The position numbers and the translations under genes were made by a program. The notes below the pieces were generated by a model. The model was not told the DNA's origin. It saw only the letters and a program-made list of their open reading frames with translations, and did no database searches. A stretch of DNA of 64,000 nucleotides from Camellia lanceoleosa. Its lineage: Eukaryota; Streptophyta; Magnoliopsida; Ericales; Theaceae. The stretch is taken from assembly GCA_025200525.1 (NCBI GenBank), contig CM045758.1, positions 62,928,598-62,992,597 on the forward strand. Direction: 5' to 3'. Of this stretch, positions 1 through 10,898 are shown one piece after another (positions within the stretch are counted from its first letter, which is position 1; each line of letters begins with the position of its first letter).

Positions 1-1054
1 GTGAGGTAAATTTCTAGATATTATAAATAGGCAATACTCCCACGGGTTAAGATACACAATTTCTATCTATGAATTTGTACATTAAACATTTTGATAATAT
101 CGGAGGATTGACTTGGGCATTTGAGGGCCCTCGGCTATAGCTGTGGGTGTTTTGTCTTGCAGATAGCGATCGTGTAGTGGTGTTGATCATCTCTTTCGCT
201 AGATTTCTTTATATCAAATATGGATTTTATTTATTTATTTTATATTCGTCCAATTGGTGCTGTCTGTGAGAATGACTAATTCAACGAAGAAGACAACTAT
301 CATAGATTATGAAGCTTTCTAGCAATTGCAATCCATAATCAACAATGCTATTAATTCGCAAAAATGGACACTCCATGTTCATATACACTTTTAGGATCAA
401 TGATTGGACTTTATCTTCTTACTATATGAAGAACCAAATGACCAGCATTTAAACAAAAAGCTCAACTAGCTTGCGATTGCGGAAGAGGAGCACCATTAGA
501 AGCAACAAATTAAACACTATCACGCAATAAACTCGGTGATCAAGGTCAACGTGCTACAACTTGGAATCCCATGACGAAGATATTATTAGCAACTATTATG
601 TCGGATCTTTATTATCTGCGGAGCACGGAGTTTATGCACTATTATTTCGACCACGAATATATGGAAGATCAATTATTAACTACGGAGTATGAATTTTATG
701 TACTATTATTCCCAGCATGGAAATATTATTATTTCATGGATTTTATGCATTGAGCTATGAGATATTACAATCAATTATTGGATTTTTAATATCAGCGAAG
801 TACGTAGTTTATGCACTATTATTTTGACCATGAAGATATAGAGTAATAATTATTACAACGAATTTTTATACGGTCATGGAGGTATTATTATTATCCACGG
901 AGCATGAAATTTTATACCGAAGTAGATGTAGATTGTTATTTTGGTCTGATATGCCACTGAACCTAAATAAAGATAGTTATTTTGGTTAGATATGTTGCTG
1001 GATTTAGAATATATTTGAATTAATTGTTTAGGTCAAATATGCTGAGACGAAGTC
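1..1054 (+). mobile_element. R element copy 1, left fragment (LTR end and degenerate internal region)
   Basis: This segment aligns by eye with 16489-17618 over its whole length, so it is one of two copies of a dispersed element. Bases 1-250 look like the 3' part of an LTR. At 253-270 a junction motif (attggtgctgtctgtgag) resembles the TGGCGCCGTCTGTGGGA motif just inside the LTR of many plant Ty3/gypsy elements of the Tat lineage; that comparison is from memory. Weak gag-like coding remnants with stops follow to about 570. From about 600 to 960 there are degenerate direct repeats of a 'ggagcatgaattttatgcac' type unit. The element breaks at 1054, where a chromovirus is inserted, and resumes at 10844. 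No intact reading frame is present. Confidence 0.7.
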
Positions 1055-2067
1055 TGTGATACCCCTGTTTCGTAATATGTTAATTGGTCCTTGATATGAA
1101 TGTGATTATGTGTTCTGACATGATTGTGTGCACCATTATGTGAAAATATATGGTTTTGAATTTCTATCTGTTCACCGTAGGAATATCTGTTTGATTATTT
1201 GCTTTGGAAATTAAATTGAAGGCCTTATCGGCCACAGAACCCGAAATTGATTGCGCCATTATGATTAGCGTAATTTTTAGAGCCTACAGTGAAATTTAAT
1301 TGAAAATGGATTCAGGTCAGATTAAATTGATTTATTTAATGGCTTTGTGCTCAAATTGTTGATATTTGTAATTTTGATTAGTGGGAATTGTGGTGTAAGA
1401 GCACTACACCTCCAATTCCCTCTTGTATCTTCACTTGGGTTGATCAAACTCTAAGAAAGATAAAGGGGCCGGCTGTTAGAGAGAGAGAGGGAGAGAATTG
1501 TGTAATTTTTGACTCAAGCTTGGGAATTTGAAGTCTAGTTCAAGAATTAACCATAGATTGGGCTTCTAGGTAAGCAATTGATTCTTGAATTCATGAGTTT
1601 AAGGTGTAATCTTGTGTGTTCAAAGTTAATTAATGGTCAATAGCATGTTTTGAATTTGTTTTGTTGAATTGGAAGTCCATATATGCATGCATGTATGTAA
1701 TTGTTTGGAATTTGCATAATTGAGCTTGAATTACATGATCCATGTAAATTTGTAGTTAAAGCTCATGTATAATCACCATTGGTATCATCTAAGTTGAGAA
1801 TGAGAGCTAGAGATCACATGTATGTACAATCTGTAAAGATAAGAACTTTGAATGCATGATTGTGTATGTTAGAATTGAGTTTGGTGTCAATTTGAGCCAT
1901 GCATGTGTTAAATCTTTGAAATTGAGCTCCATGATGATGTGTTTTGGTGTTTATACCATGTTAGTACAAGTATGTGTGGAATTGGAGCTATAAGATGCAT
2001 GAAATGTTGGTTGAGAGTCGAATTAGAGCTTAAGAACACAATCTGGGAAACCCAGAATTTTGATGTC

Positions 2068-2396
2068 CGCTCGAGCGGGAAAATAGCCGCTCGAGCGGAG
2101 ATTTCGAGCTCCTAGTATTTTTCTTGCAAACATGGTGTCCGTTCGAGCGGGAAAGTTCATGCTCGAGCGGGAATCTTGTAGGATGAACTTCCGCTCGAGC
2201 ATCCGAGTGCACGCTCGAGCGTAAAAATGATGCATCCAGTACTTTTTGCAGACATAGCGTCTGCTCGAGCGGATAAGTCCACGCTCGAGCGAGAAGCCAT
2301 GTTGAGAGCCTTCCGCTCGAGCGCCAGAGTGGACGATCGAGCGTAAATTCGATCTAACCAGTACTTTTGCAGGCCTCAAGGGTCCGCTCGAGCAGG
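2068..2396. repeat. Cluster of eleven CTCGAG-cored palindromic motifs in the LTR
   Basis: About eleven copies of a motif close to CCGCTCGAGCGG occur in 330 bp, at irregular spacing and in one unchanging base context. Several are exact (for example near 2068, 2090, 2262 and 2282). Others are one change away (GTTCGAGCGG near 2132, GATCGAGCG near 2334), mostly C-to-T or G-to-A at CpG. Because the motif is self-complementary, both strands read the same. The position in the LTR is compatible with U3, so a cis-regulatory role is possible but unproven. Confidence 0.9.
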
Positions 2397-2714
2397 GACC
2401 CTGTTTTCTGAAATTTTGAAAATGCATTATGTGTTCTGTTTTCCGTTCCCTTTTCATTTCTAAGTACTCTTAGGCATACATTGAGCATTGTGATTGAATT
2501 AAAGAGATAAGAATGAAGCCTAAAGAGGAATATGTGAATTAAAGAACGGATTGAATTATTTGTGACCCATATGTGTTATGTGATATGTAGGGTCAAGCTC
2601 CAAGGCAACTCCACAAGCTGATCACTGTGAGTAATATCTGACATATGTTATTGTCCAATTGCTACTTCTATGTAAGTTTTGTAAAGTTCATTAATTTGAA
2701 TGGTGGACATAGTT

Positions 2715-3028
2715 TGATATGAAAGTCTGAAAGGCCTATGAGCCAGTTTGATCTGAATGTCTGAAAGGCCTATGCGCCAGTTTGATATGAAAGTCTGAAA
2801 GGCCTATGAGCTAGTTTGATCTGAACGTCTGAAAGGCCTATGTGCCAGTTTGATATGAAAGTTTGAAAGGCCTATGAGCCAGTTTGATCTGAAAAGTTTG
2901 AAGGGCCTAAGAGCCAGCCTGATATAAAGGCCTAAGAGCCAGTCTGATATAAAGGCCTAAGAGCCAGTCTGATATACAGGCCTAAGAGCTAGTCTGATAT
3001 GAAAGTTTGAAAAGGCCAAAAGCCAGTT
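2715..3028 (+). repeat. 34-bp minisatellite in 5' LTR, with nested 25-bp units
   Basis: Units read 'gatatgaaagtctgaaaggc...ccagttt', alternating with a 'gatctgaa(t/c)gtctgaaaggc' variant. Six 34-bp units are followed by three 25-bp units and a final longer unit. Each carries the palindrome AGGCCT. The matching array in the right LTR (10001-10287) has one fewer 25-bp unit. Confidence 0.9.
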
Positions 3029-3594
3029 GACATGAATGAATTGGGCCCAAGGCCATCTGTTGTATAATGTTTCAATGCATTTCCCTTACTTGATATTATT
3101 CACTGGGCTTTCGCTCACGCTCATTCATGTGTTTGTAGGTGAGCCAAGAGAGGTTCAGACCCAGCCCCAGCCCCAGCCCCAGCCCCAGTAAAGCCTAAGT
3201 GGATCAACATAGGTTTTGGAAAGTCAGCCCCCGTGTCTCACGCACGAGACCCATCTTCACCCTTTTGTTATGTATTTATATTTTGTCGTGTTGGCGAAGT
3301 TTTGTATATGTCTGTATATAGTTCCATGGGTTGACTTAGTTTTGGAGGATCCTGTCTGAACAAAATTTTATAGCACTGTATTTCAGTCGTGAGTTATTAA
3401 TATATATATATGTATGGTTTGTTTTGATGTGCCATGTAAGCACAACTCTATGGACTAAGTTTTGAATTGCTTCCGTTTGGCCCCCATTAACTCTGTTAAA
3501 ATACGTTTGGTTTGGTTTGAGGCCGTAGGTAATCTCATGATTACTGGCCGGTTATGTCCTTAACCCACGGGGGCGGGTTCGGGTCATAACAGAG

Positions 3595-3606
3595 TGGTAT
3601 CAGAGC
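3595..3606 (+). other. Primer binding site (initiator tRNA-Met)
   Basis: TGGTATCAGAGC begins three bases after the 5' LTR end. It is complementary to the 3' end of plant initiator tRNA-Met, the usual primer for chromoviruses. Complementarity stops after 12 bases. Confidence 0.9.
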
Positions 3607-3846
3607 ACGAGTTAATAACTCGCACACTTGTCCAAATGAGCAATAAGCGTCTAGAAAAGATCTAGGATGCATTCATATGATAAGTCTGAATTTGAAAGCA
3701 TCAAGTATATGCTTAAATTTTTTGATGTGAACAACTGTGTTATAAGTTAGGATTTTCCTGCATTACAAATTATCTGAATATGTATGCTCTTTAATATATG
3801 TATATTTGTAAATCTTTTGTATGAAATATAATGCAAGTCTAATCAG

Positions 3847-4806
3847 ATGGTGAGAACAAGAGGTGATGAGATAGAGGAATCTTCTACTGCCAGACTGGAT
3901 AGAATGGAAAGACTGATTCAGGAAATGGCAGAGACATTGAGGCAACAACAGGAATGGCAACAATAGTGGCAACAGCCACACCCTCCATCTCCACCTCCGG
4001 CACCTCTTGTGCCAGATAATCAGAATGATGACCGAACCATAGCTCTCACCAAGGAGTTCAAGAAAATGAAACCACCACAGTTCCATGGTGGATTAGACCC
4101 GTTAAAAGCCGAAGCGTGGGTTCTCGACATTGAGAAACTATTCGAAGTGTTCCTTTGCTCAGAGACACATAAGGTGCTTCTAGCCACTTTTATGCTAGAA
4201 GACGAGGCCCGAAGATGGTGGATGTTAATGCGTGAGAATCATAGGGATGTTGATTGGGCAAAATTTCTAGAAATCTTCTATGACAAGTACTTCCCGCAGT
4301 GTGTTCAGGATAGGAAAGTGGCAGAATTTATGGAATTAAAGCAAGATCGTATGACAGTGGCTGACTATGAGGCCAAATTCACTGAATTGGCCAGGTTTGC
4401 ACCATATGTGATTGATACAGACTATAAGAAGGCGAGGCATTTTGAAGGTGGGCTTCGAAGTGACATCCTTGAAAGAGTGAATGTCTTAAAGCTAGAAACC
4501 TACATTGGAGTGCTAGACAGGGCCATCATATCAGAGGCCAACATAGCTAGACAAGCAAAGCCAACAACAGAATGGAAAAGTAACAAAAGACAAGGCTTCT
4601 TTTCGAACAAGAAGTTTCTGAAAAAGCAAAACACGGGCTCCTCAAGTACCTCGAATTCTTCCCAAGACACATCCCCCATGTGCAACATTTGCAGCAAAAG
4701 GCACCGTGGGGTTTGTTACCGTGTGTCAGGGGCCTGTTTCAAGTGTGGTAAACAAAGGGCACATGGCCCGAGATTGCAATCAAAATGGAGGAAAGAAAGC
4801 TGCTAG
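3847..4806 (+). pseudogene. gag: gag (capsid and zinc knuckle), broken
   Basis: Gag forms the particle that packages element RNA. The ATG at 3847 opens a frame that meets TAG at 3964 after 39 codons, inside a Gln-rich stretch, and then continues in the same frame to 4806. The retrotransposon gag domain is visible around 4050-4500 (motifs 'ARRWW', 'DYEAKFTELARFAP', 'FEGGLR'). A CCHC zinc knuckle starts at about 4735 (CFKCGK...), but a one-base shift near 4752-4757 moves the reading out of frame within the knuckle. The rest of the knuckle and all of pol are in the next frame. The stop and the shift are both degenerative. I am confident of the family. Confidence 0.9.
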
Positions 4807-5300
4807 TTCCACTGCATCGACCCCAAAGCCAGGAAACACTTTGAGATCCGCTACCACCGGGGATACCGTGAGATAAGGGAGAGTTTTTGCGCTTGTTCCG
4901 GGCGATACACGGAATGCCAATACAGTCGTCTCAGGTACTATTTCTATATGTAATCATGATGCTTTTGTGTTAATTGACTCCGGATCCACATACTCTTTTG
5001 TGACATGTGCATTTGCATCTAGACTGAATAGACCCTTAGAACCACTGCCATATCTGCTGTGTGTGTCTGCTCCATCTGGGGAATTTGTATTGTGTGAATC
5101 TATATACCGATTTTGTGAGATGCGTGTTGACGATGCTACCCTGTATGTGGATTTATTGCCCTTGACTTTTAGACATTTCGATGTAAGTTTGGGCATGGAC
5201 TGGTTGACCAAATATTGTGCCACCATTGATTATGTGACAAAACGGGTTGTGTTTAAACCACCCGAACAGAAAGAGATTGTGTTTGTGGGTAATGGGGTAG
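4757..5300 (+). pseudogene. Aspartic protease domain (retropepsin), broken
   Basis: This is the pol frame downstream of the gag frameshift. The retropepsin active-site motif DSGSTYSFV is encoded at 4976-5002, preceded by the usual 'VSGT..I' strand. A further hydrophobic motif (LGMDWL) lies near 5192-5209. A TAA at 4874-4876, just before the protease core, is consistent with a C-to-T change in a Gln codon. The domain would have cleaved the Gag-Pol polyprotein; it cannot be made here without readthrough. Confidence 0.88.
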
Positions 5301-5379
5301 TGCCTCCACCTTATTTGATATCTGCAATGAAAGCATGTAAACTGATCAGGAAATGGTGCCAGGGTTATTTGTGCTATGT

Positions 5380-6170
5380 GTTGTCTAAACAATCTGTGAA
5401 TATTGAATTGAATGATATCCCTATTGTTAAAGAATTTCCAGATGTGTTTCTGAACGAATTGCCAGGGGAATTGGTAGACAGGGAGATGGAGTTTACTATT
5501 GAAACTGTGCCAGACACCCAGCCCATTTCTAAGACTCCCTACAGAATGGCTACCGCTGAAATGAAAGAATTGAAAGAACAGTTGCAAGACTTGCTTGACA
5601 AGGGGTTTATCTGACCTGGCACTTCGCCTTGGGGTGCACCAATATTATTTATGAAAAAGAATGATGGAACCCTACGCCTGTGCATTGATTATTGGGAATT
5701 GAACAAGGTAACAATAAAGAAAAAATATTCCCTACCCCGTATTGATGATTTATTTGACCAGTTGCAAGGGTCACGGGTGTTTTCTAAGACTGACTTGAGA
5801 TCCGGGTATCATCAGCTAAAGGTTAAGGCAGAGGATGTTGAGAAAATAGCATTCAGAACAAGGTATGGTCATTTTGAGTTTCTTGTTATGCCATTTAGAG
5901 TGACTAATGCTCCGGCAGCATTTATGGACCTAATGAACCAAATTTTTAAAACCTACCTTGATTAGTTTGTTGTAGTTTTCATCGATGACATTTTGATATA
6001 CTCTAAAGATAGACTTGAACAAGAACGTCATTTGAGAACTGTTTTACAAATACTTCGGGAAAAGAAATTATTTGCTAAACTAAAGAAATGTGAGTTTTGG
6101 TTGGATGAAGTTGTTTTCCTAGGGCATGTGATCAACAAGGAAGGAATTTCAGTGGGCCCACAGAAAATAG
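5380..6170 (+). pseudogene. Reverse transcriptase domain, broken by two stops
   Basis: The same frame continues. Recognisable RT blocks in order are 'PYRMA' (near 5540), the finger region after 5614 ('SPWGAPILF', '[11 protein letters not shown]'), '[15 protein letters not shown]' (near 5779), 'FEFLVMPF' and the catalytic FIDD (5978-5989) within [17 protein letters not shown] replaces the usual YxDD, as is common in plant gypsy elements. TGA at 5612-5614 (Arg CGA to TGA type) and TAG at 5963-5965 (Gln CAG to TAG type) interrupt it. The second stop lies just before the catalytic aspartates, so no active enzyme is encoded. Confidence 0.93.
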
Positions 6171-6805
6171 AGGCAATTGTGAATTGGCCTACACCAACCA
6201 ATGTGACAGAAGTCCACAGTTTTATGGGCTTAGCTAGGTACTACCGGAGGTTTGTGAAGGACTTTTCGAAATTAGCTGTGCCTCTTACCCAATTGACACG
6301 TAAAGGGCAGCCGTTTGAATGGAACGACGAAAGAGAAGCTGCCTTTCATGAATTGAAAACGAGATTGACCACGACACCAATTTTGACACTACCTTCAGGT
6401 ACAAAAAATTTTGTGATTTTCAGTGATGCGTCTTATAAAGGTTTGGGTTGTGTGTTAATGCAGAATGGAAAGGTTACTGCTTACGCCTCCCGACAGTTGA
6501 GGCCACATGAGAAGAATTATCCAACACACGACCTAGAATTGGCCGCAGTTGTTTTCGTTTTGAAAATCTGGCGCCGTTATCTGTATGGAGCAAAGTGTGA
6601 AGTCTTCACGGATCACAAAAGTCTGAAATACTTCTTCACGCAGAAGGAGTTGAATATGCAACAGAGGAGATGGCTGGAATTGATAAAAGATTATGATTTA
6701 GAGATTCAGTATCACCCCGGGAAGGCTAACATAGTTGCTGATGCCTTGAGCAGAAAATCAACGGGGAGTATGGCTTGTTTGCTTACCGAACAGACAAAAA
6801 TCTTG
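6171..6805 (+). pseudogene. RT connection and RNase H domain
   Basis: This part is open to 6805. Visible motifs are '[16 protein letters not shown]' of the connection, then RNase H: the first Asp in '[10 protein letters not shown]' (near 6420), Glu in 'DLELAAVVF' (near 6530), Asp in 'FTDHKSLKY' (near 6608) and the last Asp in 'ADALSRK' (near 6736). These are the expected DEDD residues of an RNase H that degrades the RNA strand during reverse transcription. The frame ends at TAA 6806-6808 just after the domain. Confidence 0.92.
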
Positions 6806-7864
6806 TAAGATTTTGAAAAATCTGAAATTGGAGTGGTAATGTGTGAATAGGGCGAGTTGATAGCCCCTATTACAGCCGAGCCGGCAATCATCGACAAAAT
6901 CAAGCAAAAGTAGAAAGAGGATGAATTCCTCAAGAAAGTGATTGATGAATTCGAGACAAGTCCGAAAGCAGAGTTTGGCATTGAGAATGAAGTGTTGAGA
7001 TTTCGGAACAAAATATGTGTCCCAGATATTCCAGAACTAAAGAAGAGGGTTTTAGATGAAGCCCACAGATCCGTATTTGCTATGCATCCGGGCAACAATA
7101 AAATGTATCGGGATTTGAAACAAACCTATTGGTGGCCTAAAATGAAGAAAGAGATTGCAGAATATGTGTCAAAGTGTCTTCGAAGGTCAACAAGAATTGA
7201 ACATCAGAAACCAGGCGGTCTACTTCAACCTCTCCCTATTCCTGAATGGAAGTGGGAACATGTGACTATGGATTTCGTTGTTAGCCTACCTCGGACTTCT
7301 CGAGGTATGGATTCTATTTGGGTTGTAGTTGATAGACTGACTAAATCTGCACATTTTCTGCTTGTCAAAACTACATTTAATGCTTACAGATTGGCTACTA
7401 TTTATGTTGATGAGATTGTTCGTTTACATGGAGTTCCGGTATCTATTGTGTCGGATAGAGATCCAAAATTTGTGTCTAGATTGTGGAAAAGTTTGCAGGA
7501 AGCCATGGGAACGGAACTAAGGTTCAGTACTGCCTTCCACCCACAGATAGATGGGCAATCAGAACGAACAATACAAACTTTGGAAGATATGCTTCGAATG
7601 TGTGCATTGGATTTTCAGGGGAGTTGGGAAGACTATTTGCCACTTGCAAAATTTGCATACAATAACAGCTTCCACTCTAGCATCGGTATGGCACCATACG
7701 AGACTTTGTATGGTAGAAGGTGTAGATCACCAAGTTGTTGGACAGAGGTCGGGGATAGAGCTTTACTTGGGCCTGAAATTGTGCAAGATACTTCTAAGAA
7801 AATCAAAACCATTTGGCAAAGGCTCAAAACAGCTCAAGACCGACAGAAGAACTATGCAGACGTT
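6806..7864 (+). pseudogene. Integrase zinc-binding and catalytic core, damaged
   Basis: Three stops (TAA 6806, TAG 6848, TAG 6911) fall in the spacer before integrase, and the frame is then open from 6914. The HHCC zinc-binding region shows both histidines ('EAHRSVFAMHPG') but only the first cysteine ('SKCLRRS'); the second Cys of CxxC is missing. The catalytic core has Asp in 'MDFVVSLP', Asp in 'VSDRDPKF' and Glu in 'GQSERTIQ', with 35 residues between the last two, a standard D,D-35-E. A TGA at 7865-7867 follows the core. Confidence 0.92.
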
Positions 7865-8344
7865 TGAAGAAGGCCTCTTGAGTATGAGGTCGGTGACCAT
7901 GTGTTCATCCGTGTGTCCCCAATGAAAGGCCAAGTCAGGTTTGGGAAGAAGGGCAAATTGTCGCCCTATTACATTGGGCCGTTTCAGATTTTGGAAAGGC
8001 TTGGTCCAGTTGCTTATAGAGTTGCTTTGCCATCGGGATTTGAACAAATCCATAATGTGTTTCATGTGTCGATATTGAGGGGTTACCTCCGAGACTCGTT
8101 TCATGTGATTGATTATCACCGGGTAGCTATAGATGAAAATATGGAATATGCTGAATGGCCAGAACGAATTATTGACCGGCAAGTGAAACAATTGAGAAGC
8201 AAGTCTATCCTAATGGTGAAAGTGGAATGGAAAGAACACTATGAGACGGATGCCACGTGGGAAAGAGAAGAGGAAATGCAACTACGCTATCCACATTTGT
8301 TTCCTAACGAAGGTAAATTAAGTTTGGAGGACCAAACTTCTTGA
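7865..8344 (+). pseudogene. Integrase C-terminus with chromodomain-like tail
   Basis: After the stop at 7865 the same frame continues to TGA/PPT at 8344. It contains the GPF/Y module ('YYIGPFQILERLGPVAYRV', near 7968) and, at the end, a chromodomain-like segment with 'VKVEWK', 'DATWEREEEM' and 'YPHLF'. Such tails direct chromovirus integration to heterochromatin in the family. The tail is what suggests a chromovirus; the exact clade would need a tree. Confidence 0.88.
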
Positions 8345-8355
8345 AGGGGAGAAGA
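8343..8355 (+). other. Polypurine tract
   Basis: GAAGGGGAGAAGA lies immediately before the right LTR start, with one base between, in the expected position for plus-strand priming. It overlaps the end of the pol frame. Confidence 0.85.
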
Positions 8356-9372
8356 CTGTGATGCACCTATTCCATAATATGTTAATTGGTCCTTGATATG
8401 AATGTGATTATATGTTTTGACATGATTATGTGCACCATTATGTGAAAATATGTGGTTTTGAATTTCTATATGTTCACCGTAGGAATATCTGTTTGATTAT
8501 CTGCTTTGGAAATTAAATTGAAGGCCTTATCAGCCACATAACCCGAAATTGATTGCGCCATTATGATTAGGGTAATTTTTAGAGCCTACGGTGAAATTTA
8601 ATTGAAAATGGATTCGGGTCAGATTAAATTGATTTATTTAATGGCTTTATGCTCAAATTGTTGATATTTGTAATTTTGGTTAGTGGGAATTGTGGTGTAA
8701 GAGCACTACACCTCCCATTCCCTCTTGTATCTTCACTTGGGCTGATCAAACTCTAAGAAAGAGAGAGGGGCCGGCTGTTAGAGAGAGAGAGAGGGAGAGA
8801 ATTGTGTAATTTTTTACTCAAGCTTGGGAATTTGAAGTCTAGTTCAAGAATTAACCATAGATTGGGCTTCTAGGTGAGCAATTGATTCTTGAATTCATGA
8901 GTTTAAGGTGTAATCTTGTGTGTTCAAAGTTAATTAATGGTCAAGAGCATGTTTTGAATTTGTTTTGTTGAATTGGAAGTCCATATATGCATGCATGTAT
9001 GTAATTGTTTGGAATTTGCATAATTGAGCTTGAATTGCATGATCCATGTAAATTTGTAGTTGAAGCTCATGTATAATCACCATTGGTATCATCTAAGTTG
9101 AGAATGAGAGCTAGAGATCACATGCATGTACAATCTGTAAAGATAAGAACTTTGAATGCATGATTGTGTATGTTAGAATTGAGTTTGGTGTCAATTTGAG
9201 CCATGCATGTGTTAAATCTTTGAAATTGAGCTCCATGATGATGTGTTTTGGTGTTTATTCCATGTTAGTACAAGTATGTGTGGAATTGGAGCTATAAGAT
9301 GCATGAAATGTTGGTTGAGAGTCGAATTAGAGCTTAAGAACCCAATCTGGGAAACCCAAAATTTTGATGTCC

Positions 9373-9680
9373 ACTCGAGCGGGGATTTCGAGCTCCCAAT
9401 ATTTTTCATGCAGACATGGTGTTCGCTCGAGCGGGGAAGTTCATGCTCGAGCGGGAATCTTGTAGGATGAACTTCCACTCGAGCATCCGAGTGCACACTC
9501 GAGCATAAAAATGATGCATCCAGTACTTTTTGCAGACATAGAGTCTGCTCGAACGGGTAAGTCCACGCTCGAGCGGGGAGCCATGTTGAGAGGCCTTCCG
9601 CTCGAGCGCCAGAGTGGACGATCGAGCGTAAATTCGACCTAACCAGTATTTTTGCAGGCCTCAAGGGTTCGCTTGAGCGG
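9373..9680. repeat. CTCGAG-cored palindrome cluster, right LTR
   Basis: About ten motifs occupy the same positions as in the left LTR, with more C-to-T or G-to-A decay. One interval present on the left is deleted here. Confidence 0.88.
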
Positions 9681-10000
9681 GGACCCTGTTTTCTGAAATT
9701 TTGAAAATGCATTCTATGTTTTGTTTTCCGTTCTCTTTTCATTTCTAAGCACTCTTAGGCATACATTGAGCATTGTGATTGAATTAAAGAGATAAGAATG
9801 AAGCCTAAAGAGGAATATGTGAATTAAAGAACGGATTGAATTATTTGTGACCCATATGTGTTATGTGATATGTAGGGTCAAGCTCCAGGGCAACTCCACA
9901 AGCTGATCACTGTGAGTAATATCTGACATATGTTATTGTCCAATTGCTACTTCTATGTAAGTTTTGTAAAGTTCATTAATTTGAATGGTGGACATAGTTT

Positions 10001-10287
10001 GATATGAAAGTCTGAAAGGCCTATGAGCCAGTTTGATCTGAATGTCTGAAAGGCCTATGCGCCAGTTTGATATGAAAGTCTGAAAGGCCTATGAGCCAGT
10101 TTGATCTGAACGTCTGAAAGGCCTATGTGCCAGTTTGATATGAAAGTTTGAAAGGCCTATGAGCCAGTTTGATCTGAAAAGTTTGAAGGGCCTAAGAGCC
10201 AGTCTGATATAAGGGCCTAAGAGCCAGTCTGATATACAGGCCTAAGAGCCAGTCTGATATGAAAGTTTGAAAAGGCCAAAGGCCAGT
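10001..10287 (+). repeat. 34-bp minisatellite in 3' LTR
   Basis: The same unit order as at 2715-3028, with two instead of three 25-bp units. Confidence 0.88.
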
Positions 10288-10898
10288 TGACATGAATGAA
10301 TTGGGCCCAAGGCCATCTGTTGTATAATGTTTCAATGCATTTCCCTTACTTGATATTATTCACCGGGCTTTTGCTCACGTTTATTCATGTGTTTGTAGGT
10401 GAGCCAAGAGAGGTTCAGACCCAGCCCCAGTAAAGCCTAAGTGGATCAACATAGGTTTTGGAAAGTAAACCCCCGTGTCTCACGCATGGGACCCATCTTT
10501 GCCCTTTTGTTATGTATTTATATTTTGTCATGTTGGCGAAGTTTTGTATATGTCTGTATATAGTTCCATGGGTTGACTTAGTTTTGGATGATCTTGTCTG
10601 AACAGAATTTTAGAGCGCTGTATTTCAGTCGTGAGTTATTAATATATATATATATATATATATGTATGGTTTGTTTTGATGTGCCATCTAAGCACAGCTC
10701 TATGGACAAAGTTTTGAATTGCTTCCATTTGGCCCCCATTAACTCTGTTAAAATACGTTTGGTTTGGTTTGACGCCGTAGGTAATCTCATAATTACTGGC
10801 CGGTTATGTCCTTAACCCACGGGAACGGGTTCGGGTCATGACAAAGTTGGCTCTTTATAGATCATGGGGGCAAGATGAATTACATTACCTCTTGATTA

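Larger units (their letters stand above)
1055..3591 (+). repeat. 5' LTR of the chromovirus (2537 bp)
   Basis: Starts TGTGAT and ends TCATAACA. It matches the right LTR base for base over most of its length, with scattered substitutions and a few length differences. It contains a cluster of CTCGAG-type palindromes (2068-2396), a 34-bp minisatellite (2715-3028), five successive CCCCAG hexamers near 3160-3190 where the right LTR has only one or two, and a short (TA)n near 3400. There is no convincing reading frame; the minus-strand frame across 2023-2457 is an artefact of the palindrome cluster. Confidence 0.92.
1055..10843 (+). mobile_element. Full-length Ty3/gypsy chromovirus, Tekay/Del-like, degenerate
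   Basis: Two near-identical LTRs (1055-3591 and 8357-10843, both TG...CA) flank a 4.77-kb internal region. That region has an initiator tRNA-Met primer binding site, gag, protease, reverse transcriptase, RNase H, integrase, a chromodomain-like C-terminus and a polypurine tract, in Ty3/gypsy order. The flanking 5 bp are AAGTC (1050-1054) and AAGTT (10844-10848), a target duplication with one mismatch. The long LTRs and the C-terminal 'ATWE' type domain fit the Tekay/Del clade of chromoviruses; the clade is my inference. The coding region is not functional: one frameshift in the gag zinc knuckle and in-frame stops at 3964, 4874, 5612, 5963, 6806, 6848, 6911 and 7865. It sits inside R copy 1. 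Confidence 0.93.
8357..10843 (+). repeat. 3' LTR of the chromovirus (2487 bp)
   Basis: Starts TGTGATGCACC and ends TCATGACA. It matches the left LTR in order and content. Visible differences are loss of about 20 bp with one CTCGAG motif near 9380, one fewer 25-bp minisatellite unit, fewer CCCCAG hexamers, a longer (TA)n (10642-10663) and scattered transitions. The array at 9373-9680 holds about ten CTCGAG-type motifs, several decayed to ACTCGAG, CTCGAAC or CTTGAG. Confidence 0.92.

Noticed and set aside
2023..2457. 144-codon minus-strand frame rich in Ala-Arg-Ala and Arg-Ser-Ser repeats (also 9212-9742)
   Set aside because: It is created by the CTCGAG palindrome cluster, which is free of stops in several phases; it lies inside the LTR and no protein family fits.
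3595..3606. Initiator tRNA-Met gene
   Set aside because: Only 12 bases match, adjacent to LTR ends in three elements: primer binding sites, not tRNA genes.
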